Positions 7,234-11,987 of a DNA stretch of 11,987 bases are shown here, one piece after another (position 1 is the first letter of the stretch; each line of letters begins with the position of its first letter). Location: the NCBI RefSeq assembly GCF_042675965.1, contig NZ_JBHTKJ010000038.1:1-11987 (forward strand). Reading direction: 5' to 3'. The notes under the pieces are model-generated. The model ran no database searches and had not been told where the DNA came from. It saw only the letters and a list, made by a program, of their open reading frames with translations. Made by a program: the position numbers and the translations under genes. Source of the DNA: Virgibacillus_R byunsanensis. Lineage in GTDB: Bacteria; Bacillota; Bacilli; Bacillales; Amphibacillaceae.

Positions 7234-8310
7234 TTATAGGATATCAATATATTTCTTACTTATATGAGGAGAAGTCATAACAGAAAGTAGAGATCCGTAA
7301 TTGAGAGAGAATGCTACTTCATCTCCCACTTGCAGGTCTATTTTCTTTGCATCAATAACAGTATGATCACTGCTCGAACCTATAATTTCAATCTCTGAAA
7401 TAGGTGTGAGTCCTGATACTAGTACATCCTGAAACCCAACTCCAAGAATGGCTCTTTTTATATTTCCTCGATCCACAAATTGAGGGGAGGTTCCAAATGA
7501 GTTCTGGGCAATCTCACCATAAGGTACAGAAGGCTTTATTTTTGATTCAATGACCTCAGAAATAAACGAAAATGCATCTGTATATAATCCTGGTATTGCC
7601 GTTCTAAAGAGTGTTTCCCTTCCTAGAAGTATCGACTCGCCCACTCTTAAATGGTTGATCTTCCCAGTGCTTTCAGTAGTCAAGAACCAATTATAGTTGG
7701 CAGAGTTTCCACCTGAAACATAGGTTAGGGGCAATGAAAACTTCTCTTCTATTTCAATGGCCAATGATGATAATTTTCCCATGTTTTCTTCATTGGGTTT
7801 AACCCCTCCAAAACAAGCAAAGTTTGCACCAATGCCAACCATTTTAACTCCAGCTAATTTCAAAACCTCTTCTATGAATTCCTCGAGGTTTTCCGGCATA
7901 ATGCCTTCTCTTAAATCACCCATTTCAACCATAAGGATAATTTTATGCAAGGTTTTATTCTTCTCAGCTGCAGCCGATAGTCTTTTGATGACAGACAGTT
8001 CCGTATTAAGACTAATATCAGCATATTTAATAACAGATTCAATCTCACTTAAAGCAGGTGTTCTTAATAATAGAAAAGTTGCATTAAGAGTTGCCTCGCG
8101 CATTTTTTTAATGTTTTCTATTTTAGAATCACTAAGGATATGAATGCCCTTATTAATGAGAACACTAGCAACCTCAGGGCTTCCGCAAACCCCTTTGGTA
8201 ACACCAGTGATTTCAATCCCTTTTGATCCATACAAATCAATAAGTACCTCGGCATTATGTGCGATTTTTGCAAGGTTAATCTCTATTCTGGGTGCTAAAG
8301 AATGGGTCAA
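7234..8310 (-). CDS. Alanine/ornithine-racemase-family PLP enzyme
   Basis: This is a fold-type III PLP enzyme (358 aa) of the family that includes clostridial ornithine racemase. The N-terminal barrel starts PRIEINLAKIAHNAE, and the likely PLP lysine is K39 in GVTKGVCG. Other family blocks are MVEMGDLREGI (127-137), GIGANFACFG (159-168), VSGGNSAN (198-205) and LRVGESILLGRE (221-232). A C-terminal beta domain ends with the block LNYGSLLSVMTSPHISKKY. It probably interconverts L and D forms of an amino acid; which one (Ala, Orn, Lys, Ser or other) cannot be told. The start is TTG, overlapping the stop of the upstream DUF1611 gene as TTGA, with no clear SD of its own, so translation is probably coupled. 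No other start fits: the frame closes four codons upstream. Confidence 0.85.
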   Translation of the reverse strand: MTHSLAPRIEINLAKIAHNAEVLIDLYGSKGIEITGVTKGVCGSPEVASVLINKGIHILSDSKIENIKKMREATLNATFLLLRTPALSEIESVIKYADISLNTELSVIKRLSAAAEKNKTLHKIILMVEMGDLREGIMPENLEEFIEEVLKLAGVKMVGIGANFACFGGVKPNEENMGKLSSLAIEIEEKFSLPLTYVSGGNSANYNWFLTTESTGKINHLRVGESILLGRETLFRTAIPGLYTDAFSFISEVIESKIKPSVPYGEIAQNSFGTSPQFVDRGNIKRAILGVGFQDVLVSGLTPISEIEIIGSSSDHTVIDAKKIDLQVGDEVAFSLNYGSLLSVMTSPHISKKYIDIL

Positions 8311-9395
8311 TTTACAAGCACTTTACTCTTTTTATCCTTCAGTAATGGGAATTTTTCAAAGATGCTCGTTATAAGTTTGTCACATCCAAATTTCAATACA
8401 TCTGTTGTCGGTAGTTTGAGATGGTCTTCATATTGTTTAATAACATCCTCAATCTCTTTATCAGTCATGTTTTCGTGATTGATGGTAACGGAAATTACCT
8501 TGGAGCTAGAGAAGTTTTCGATGAGATCAATTTCGCTTTTAATCGATGGCATTTCCATAAAGCTGAAATCACCTAGATTTTTTCTGTTTGGTGGATGCTG
8601 TACAATCACAGCTCCTGGTCTTGCCCCTCTTATGATCCCACAGGAACTTATATAAGCTGGGTGACTTAACGCTCCTTGGCCCTCTACAATAATAATGTCA
8701 GGGTTCTCAATTTCATACGCTTTCATGACCTCGTTTTCAATTTCACCAGTCATAAATTGTGAAGGGATCGCGTCAATAGCAACACCATATTTCGCTCCTT
8801 GGATTAATCCTGTTTGCCCTGTTGCCACAAAAGCAACGTTCAAGCCTTGTTCTATTAGTGCATCTTCAAGGATAACGGATGTAGTTCTTTTTCCAACTGC
8901 ACTATCCGTACCTAGTACGGCCACTACTGGGGTAGGAATGTCCAAAATTCGCCCTGAAAAAAGGTGCATATCTTTTTTTAGAGGGGGCTTTCGGACATCC
9001 GTTATTTCGACCTTATATTGTAGCGAGTACTTCATAAATTCTTTATCGTCGGTAAAAAATTCATGAAGCGGATTAACAATATTCATACCATGTCTCATTG
9101 CTTTTAGAATCATATTTCGTTCAGCTTTTTTCAGAAATGCCTCAGATGGTGCTATTCCATATATGAATTCATTTGGTACGTTAGTTAAACTCTGCAGGGC
9201 ATTCTCAAGGCTTGAGAAGAACGGAATTCCATTTTTTTTACCTTCTAGAACTTCACCAGTATCCAAACCGGCCTTTGTGCTATCAATCACTCCAACGACT
9301 TTATATTTCCCTGATCTTCTAATCAATCCATTTGCAGTTTTTCCATCCATTGTTCCGAATTTACCCTCGCAATAAATTAGTGCGGTTTTTTCCAT
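8307..9395 (-). CDS. DUF1611 protein, DgcN-like (possible D-amino-acid N-acyltransferase)
   Basis: This 362-aa protein belongs to DUF1611. An N-terminal Rossmann-like part (ALIYCEGKFGTMDGKTANGL, 5-24, then VVGVIDSTKAG) precedes a P-loop domain with Walker A GTDSAVGKRTT (162-172), GQTGLIQGAKYG (193-204) and a Walker-B-like IIIVEGQGAL (235-244). From memory, some members (DgcN) act as D-glutamate N-acetyltransferases, working with the epimerase DgcA. Here the partner is a PLP racemase instead. The substrate is unproven and the role of the nucleotide loop is not read from the sequence. The ATG has AGGAGGT eight bases upstream. It is the first gene of a two-gene operon with a structured leader. 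Confidence 0.8.
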   Translation of the reverse strand: MEKTALIYCEGKFGTMDGKTANGLIRRSGKYKVVGVIDSTKAGLDTGEVLEGKKNGIPFFSSLENALQSLTNVPNEFIYGIAPSEAFLKKAERNMILKAMRHGMNIVNPLHEFFTDDKEFMKYSLQYKVEITDVRKPPLKKDMHLFSGRILDIPTPVVAVLGTDSAVGKRTTSVILEDALIEQGLNVAFVATGQTGLIQGAKYGVAIDAIPSQFMTGEIENEVMKAYEIENPDIIIVEGQGALSHPAYISSCGIIRGARPGAVIVQHPPNRKNLGDFSFMEMPSIKSEIDLIENFSSSKVISVTINHENMTDKEIEDVIKQYEDHLKLPTTDVLKFGCDKLITSIFEKFPLLKDKKSKVLVN

Positions 9396-9416
9396 AACAA
9401 ATTACCTCCTGTATTT

Positions 9417-9435
9417 CCTGGTAAATAAATCCAGG
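9417..9435 (-). promoter_or_regulatory. Small hairpin just upstream of the DUF1611 ribosome binding site
   Basis: On the minus strand CCTGG, a 9-nt A/T loop and CCAGG form a short stem about six bases before AGGAGG. It might modulate ribosome access or be incidental; a stem of only five pairs is weak evidence. Confidence 0.3.
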
Positions 9436-9460
9436 TTAAAACTACAATCACTAAGACAAT

Positions 9461-9530
9461 AAAAAACACCTCACACTAGAGTAAAAAGTTTCAAAGCGTA
9501 AAATGGCTAGACTCTAGATAGTGTAAGGTG
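9461..9530 (-). terminator. Long stem-loop plus TTTTTT in the leader of the racemase operon (candidate attenuator)
   Basis: Read on the minus strand, the left arm starts CACCTTACACT (9530-9520) and pairs with AGTGTGAGGTG (9477-9467) with one G-T wobble. A 4-nt bulge and five more pairs (AGAGT/ACTCT) follow, enclosing a 28-nt loop. Six T's (9466-9461) come directly after, as in an intrinsic terminator. No minus-strand gene lies upstream for it to end, and it is 66 bases before the DUF1611 ATG, so a leader attenuator is the simplest reading. No known riboswitch was recognised. A small inverted-repeat insertion is the alternative. Confidence 0.55.
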
Positions 9531-9566
9531 GATTTCTGTGATATATAGTTTATTAGTTCATTCACA

Positions 9567-9575
9567 AGTATAACA
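9567..9575 (-). promoter_or_regulatory. Candidate extended -10 promoter of the DUF1611-racemase operon
   Basis: The minus strand reads TGTTATACT: TATACT is 5/6 to the -10 consensus with TGn in front. There is no good -35 seventeen bases up (A-rich). A weaker alternative is TTGTGA with TATATC 16 bases on. Starting here, the leader would be about 165 nt and would include the long stem-loop. Confidence 0.35.
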
Positions 9576-9619
9576 TAGTTTGAAAATTATTTTTTTAATT
9601 ATTAGTAAATTATAAAGTT

Positions 9620-9945
9620 TAGAGCCTGAGGATAACTTTTTGACTGTGAGCCGGGTATAACTTCGACGTAGAGGACAAGGAAGGGCTTCGACAGCGAAAC
9701 ATTGCAAGAAGAATAAGCGAACTTCTTTTTCGAGGACGTACTAGTGCGATGACGCCACAGGATAAGGAAAGCTTCCCTGAAAAAACATTGAACGAAAAAA
9801 AAGTGCTTTTCTTTTTCAAGGACATAGCGAACTTAGCCTGTAAAGGCGCTTCGAGCTTTTATTCGCAGATAAGAAAGTATAAATCTTTCTTATCTGCATA
9901 AGTGCAACTAAGGCTTGGCGATAAGCCAAGTTTTCTAATTTGTGG
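9620..9945. repeat. Mosaic intergenic repeat element, copy 1
   Basis: This non-coding block differs in texture from its neighbours. It contains two imperfect tandem units, 9675-9740 and 9762-9826 (period 87, about 46 of 66 positions alike by eye; best conserved in the CTTCTTTTTCGAGGACGTA-like ends). Then comes the 64-nt hairpin module and a last hairpin (CTTGGC-GATAA-GCCAAG). The many stops and the internal duplication argue against coding. The outer limits are approximate. Similar purely intergenic mosaic repeats are common in Bacillaceae genomes. Confidence 0.6.
9853..9916 (+). repeat. 64-nt hairpin module, copy 1
   Basis: This module is a direct repeat of 11877-11940 (61 of 64 identical). 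It contains a perfect 13-bp stem: GCAGATAAGAAAG (9865-9877), a 7-nt loop, and CTTTCTTATCTGC (9885-9897). No T-tract follows, so it is not a standard terminator. Confidence 0.85.
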
Positions 9946-9985
9946 ATAAATGGTGTCCTTTTTAATATTTAAAATGGATAAGGGA

Positions 9986-10013
9986 TTCGAGGGGAAAAGC
10001 AATATGTTATAGT
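9986..10013 (+). promoter_or_regulatory. Candidate promoter of the Nudix gene
   Basis: TTCGAG (9986-9991), a 16-base spacer and TATAGT (10008-10013) with TG one base before it make an extended -10 promoter about 30 bases ahead of the Nudix start. It lies just after the repeat element. Confidence 0.45.
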
Positions 10014-10043
10014 AAAGGTTAAAGAAAAATTCGGGGTGAAGTT

Positions 10044-10658
10044 ATGGATACGAATCAAATTCTAAAAAAATTAAAGAAACACTCGCCTACTATCCTTGGA
10101 AGTGGTGACTTTTCAACGTATGCCGTTTTATTGCCACTGATCGAAAAAGATAATGAAACCCATATTTTATTTGAGATACGATCACACAAGTTAAGAAGAC
10201 AGCCTGGGGAAATCTGCTTTCCTGGAGGAAGAATGGATAAACAGGATAAAACTGATCAGGATACAGCTGTTAGGGAAACAACGGAAGAATTAGGGATTAG
10301 CGAGAATCAAATTACAGATATTTTTCCATTGGATTATTTGGTTTCTCCATTTGGAATGATTGTCTATCCACACGTAGGAGTAATTAATGACCCTGAAACA
10401 ATTATTCCAAACCCTTCGGAAGTGGAAGATGTATTTACGGTTCCACTGTCCTTTTTTAAGAAAACCCCTCCGAAAATTCATTATGTGGATATCAACATGA
10501 AACCAAAGGAAGATTTTCCGTTTGATCTTATTGTAGGTGGGGAGAACTATAATTGGCGGACAGGAAAAATAGACGAGTATTTTTATATTTATGACGATAA
10601 AGTCATTTGGGGACTCACTGCAAAAATTTTAGCTCATTTTATAGACGTAATTAAATAG
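10044..10658 (+). CDS. Nudix hydrolase, CoA pyrophosphatase type
   Basis: This cytosolic Nudix hydrolase (204 aa) resembles the CoA/acyl-CoA diphosphatases. The subfamily signature is clear: LFEIRSHKLRRQPGEICFPGG (42-62), where IRS...LR..PGE..FPGG is typical, followed by the Nudix helix TAVRETTEELGI (74-85) with the metal-binding glutamates E78, E81 and E82. As usual in this subfamily, the spacing between FPGGRMD and RE differs slightly from the textbook Nudix box. Expected reaction: CoA to 4'-phosphopantetheine plus 3',5'-ADP; the exact substrate is not proven. The ATG has GGGGTGA about five bases upstream. It appears monocistronic. Confidence 0.88.
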   Translation: MDTNQILKKLKKHSPTILGSGDFSTYAVLLPLIEKDNETHILFEIRSHKLRRQPGEICFPGGRMDKQDKTDQDTAVRETTEELGISENQITDIFPLDYLVSPFGMIVYPHVGVINDPETIIPNPSEVEDVFTVPLSFFKKTPPKIHYVDINMKPKEDFPFDLIVGGENYNWRTGKIDEYFYIYDDKVIWGLTAKILAHFIDVIK

Positions 10659-10770
10659 ATTTTGGAGAAATTTAATTTTGGTTATACTTCTGATGAAGAT
10701 GATGTTTTTAATACGTGGGATTCTTCCATATGCCCTATTACATTTAGGACATGTAACCGAAATATAGAGA

Positions 10771-10799
10771 AGGCCTGTGGAAAATATCTTCACAGGCCT
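10771..10799. terminator. Hairpin between convergent Nudix and YetF-type genes
   Basis: AGGCCTGTG (10771-10779) and CACAGGCCT (10791-10799) form a perfect GC-rich 9-bp stem with an 11-nt loop, between two converging genes. Neither side has a strong T-tract (TTAGTTT on plus, TCTCTATATTT on minus), so it may end both transcripts inefficiently or act as an mRNA end stabiliser. Confidence 0.6.
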
Positions 10800-10826
10800 A
10801 TTAGTTTCCCCCATATTTCATTAGGG

Positions 10827-11507
10827 TCAGTAGCGTATTACATACATGCCATCATTGTGTAACCAGTCCGCATACAGAACCTCTTCGTTACTAGCTATTC
10901 CATTTGCAGCAAGTTGGTTTTTAAGCCATGTTTTATCAAAACCCAGGCCGTTGATGTTATCCAATAATATCTCTCCATCAAGAATTACTGTGGTACTAAG
11001 AAATTCAGGTTTTTCAGGTAATTGTAAATCTTGAACTTGAACCTTCTGATATTTGTGTTTTTTAAGAATACTTATGGAGCCGTTTGTTTCTAAAATGGCA
11101 AATGCAACTTCACGAACAGAAAATATTTCACTTTGTCTAAGCAAACTTAATAGTTGATTAATATTCATTCGATTCTTTTTCAATTGATATCTATCAATCT
11201 TTCCATCACGAATTATAATAGATGGATTTCCTTCTAAAAAACCACGAAGTCCTTTATGTTTTAGTAGTATTTTTTCCATGAAGATCATTAAAATTCCCCA
11301 CAAAAATAAAGTATAAATAATATGAATCATGGTTATATTTTCTTCATATATAGCATTTCCTAGAAGTTCTGATAAAACTATAGCAGAAATAAAGTCGAAT
11401 GGAGTTAGTTGTTTAATAGTTGTTTTTCCTAATAGTTTAGTAATCAAAAAGAGTAAGAAAAAGCCTAATATTATTTTTAGTGATATTCCGATAAAGTCCA
11501 GTTCGAT
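10827..11507 (-). CDS. YetF-type (DUF421) membrane protein with an unusual start
   Basis: This protein has three N-terminal helices (FIGISLKIILGFFLLFLITKLL; PFDFISAIVLSELLGNAI; MIHIIYTLFLWGILMIFM) and a cytoplasmic YetF domain with KHKGLRGFLEGNPSIIIRDG and LKKNRMNINQLLSLLRQ. Family function is unclear. The first helix is encoded upstream of the first ordinary start (TTG at 11447, no SD). Between the upstream in-frame stop (11523-11525) and that TTG there is no ATG, GTG or TTG. AGGGG (11514-11518) sits six bases before an ATC at 11507, so I mark that as the likely start (226 aa). ATT at 11513 and CTG at 11501 are alternatives. An out-of-frame ATG at 11521 would join the frame if the GGGG run had one more G. 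Confidence 0.8.
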   Translation of the reverse strand: MELDFIGISLKIILGFFLLFLITKLLGKTTIKQLTPFDFISAIVLSELLGNAIYEENITMIHIIYTLFLWGILMIFMEKILLKHKGLRGFLEGNPSIIIRDGKIDRYQLKKNRMNINQLLSLLRQSEIFSVREVAFAILETNGSISILKKHKYQKVQVQDLQLPEKPEFLSTTVILDGEILLDNINGLGFDKTWLKNQLAANGIASNEEVLYADWLHNDGMYVIRY

Positions 11508-11620
11508 ATTAATCCCCTCATTTTAAAAATTCTATGATTATATGTATTAGTTTTGTCCATTTTTAACTTTTTATTCTTATTAGTAAAGTATAGATTAAAA
11601 GTTATATATATTTATCTCCA

Positions 11621-11987
11621 GAAATGGCCACGTCCAGCTCCAGCGACTATTGGACTTCCTGCTCCTCCTTACGATAAGTCAACATCGAATCGCTTAGCAA
11701 AGGAAGGCCGACTAAAAGCGGGCTCCCGGCCCAACGTCGGCATACCCCTATGAAGGGGCATGTTTCCTTTATCTCAAGGTATTTGAGGAAGATCGACTAA
11801 AACCACCGCTTTGGGCGGCAACGTCGACCCACCCGCGATGCGCGGGCGCAGTCCATACGTCGCTGAACGGGCTTTTGAGCTTTTGTTCGCAGATAAGAAA
11901 GTATAAAACTTTCTTATCTGCATAAGTGTAACTAAGGCTTCCGGAGCGACCGAGCATAGGTCGTGTAATTTAGCAGGTGCGAATCCT
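11621..11987. repeat. Mosaic intergenic repeat element, copy 2 (runs to the window edge)
   Basis: This GC-richer non-coding block begins near GGCCACGTCCAGCTCCAGCG, a sequence I recall from intergenic repeats of bacilli. Two parallel two-hairpin modules follow. Module 1 (11701-11760) starts AGGAAGGCCGACTAAAA and has GCCGAC/GTCGGC arms plus CCCCT-ATGA-AGGGG. Module 2 (11785-11847) starts AGGAAGATCGACTAAAA and has TCGAC/GTCGA arms plus CCCGCG-ATG-CGCGGG. Between them is CTCAA-GGTAT-TTGAG. The 64-nt module and a CGACC/GGTCG hairpin end the block. Reading frames through it are by-products of the repeats. The stretch 11523-11620 before it shows nothing I can name. Confidence 0.65.
11877..11940 (+). 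repeat. 64-nt hairpin module, copy 2
   Basis: This module differs from 9853-9916 at three positions, none of which touches the 13-bp stem (11889-11901 with 11909-11921); one of them falls in the loop. It has the same orientation as copy 1 and about 2.0 kb spacing, bracketing the Nudix and YetF-type genes. Confidence 0.85.

Noticed and set aside
7757..9375. Plus-strand frames opposite the racemase and DUF1611 genes
   Set aside because: They are antisense shadows of two well-supported enzymes and their translations resemble nothing known.
9619..9825. 68-aa minus-strand frame in repeat copy 1
   Set aside because: It coincides with the tandem-repeat structure, and its Ser/Leu-rich sequence follows from the repeat.
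10662..10862. 66-aa plus-strand frame after the Nudix gene
   Set aside because: It has a TTG start without SD, runs through the GC-rich hairpin and into the convergent YetF-type gene, and has no family signal.
11553..11957. Short frames on both strands in repeat copy 2
   Set aside because: The sequence is built of hairpins and duplicated modules; Pro/Arg/Ser-rich translations are typical of such repeats.
9620..11987. CRISPR array or full insertion sequence
   Set aside because: There are no evenly spaced identical repeats with unique spacers, and no transposase frame between or within the repeat copies.
11977..11987. Group II intron 5' end (GTGCGAATCCT)
   Set aside because: It only superficially resembles the GUGCG start, the window ends there, and no reverse transcriptase is visible.

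Overview
The window looks like low-GC Firmicutes chromosome, most likely Bacillaceae. A halotolerant relative of Oceanobacillus or Virgibacillus is my guess. The grounds are AT-rich sequence, strong AGGAGG-type ribosome binding sites, DUF3899 and YetF-type (DUF421) membrane proteins, a Gram-positive oppABCDF layout, a very acidic lipoprotein linker, and intergenic repeats carrying a 'TCCAGCTCCAGCG' stretch that I recall from bacilli. The genus is inference.

Layout. Positions 1-544 hold the C-terminal half of a TDT/SLAC1-type (tellurite-resistance/C4-dicarboxylate) transporter that runs off the left edge. Positions 545-918 have no intact gene but contain a 30-nt near-perfect palindrome and a broken minus-strand frame. 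A DUF3899 membrane protein (minus strand, to 919) is divergent from a complete oligopeptide ABC transporter operon, oppA-oppB-oppC-oppD-oppF (1449-7170). The shared intergenic region contains two 13/15 matches to the CodY box. A hairpin with a T-tract separates oppA from the rest of the operon, as expected if the binding protein is made in excess over the permease. Converging on opp is a two-gene minus-strand operon: a DUF1611 protein (related to the D-glutamate N-acetyltransferase DgcN) and an alanine/ornithine-racemase-family PLP enzyme, overlapping by four bases. Its 5' leader contains a long stem-loop followed by six T's, a candidate attenuator. Then come a mosaic intergenic repeat (about 9620-9945), a plus-strand CoA-pyrophosphatase-type Nudix hydrolase, a convergent YetF-type membrane protein with no ordinary start codon for its full-length form, and a second mosaic repeat (about 11621-11987). 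The second repeat shares a 64-nt hairpin module with the first (61/64 identical).

How the genes may work together. Opp imports peptides, likely under nutrient control through CodY. The adjacent racemase/DUF1611 pair is plausibly amino-acid metabolism involving D-isomers, so peptide uptake next to D-amino-acid handling makes sense. The convergent orientation means the two are separate transcription units, and the link is inference. I do not see a clearly new multi-gene defence or mobile system. The least-explained parts are the racemase-DUF1611 operon with its leader, the modular repeats, and the YetF start.
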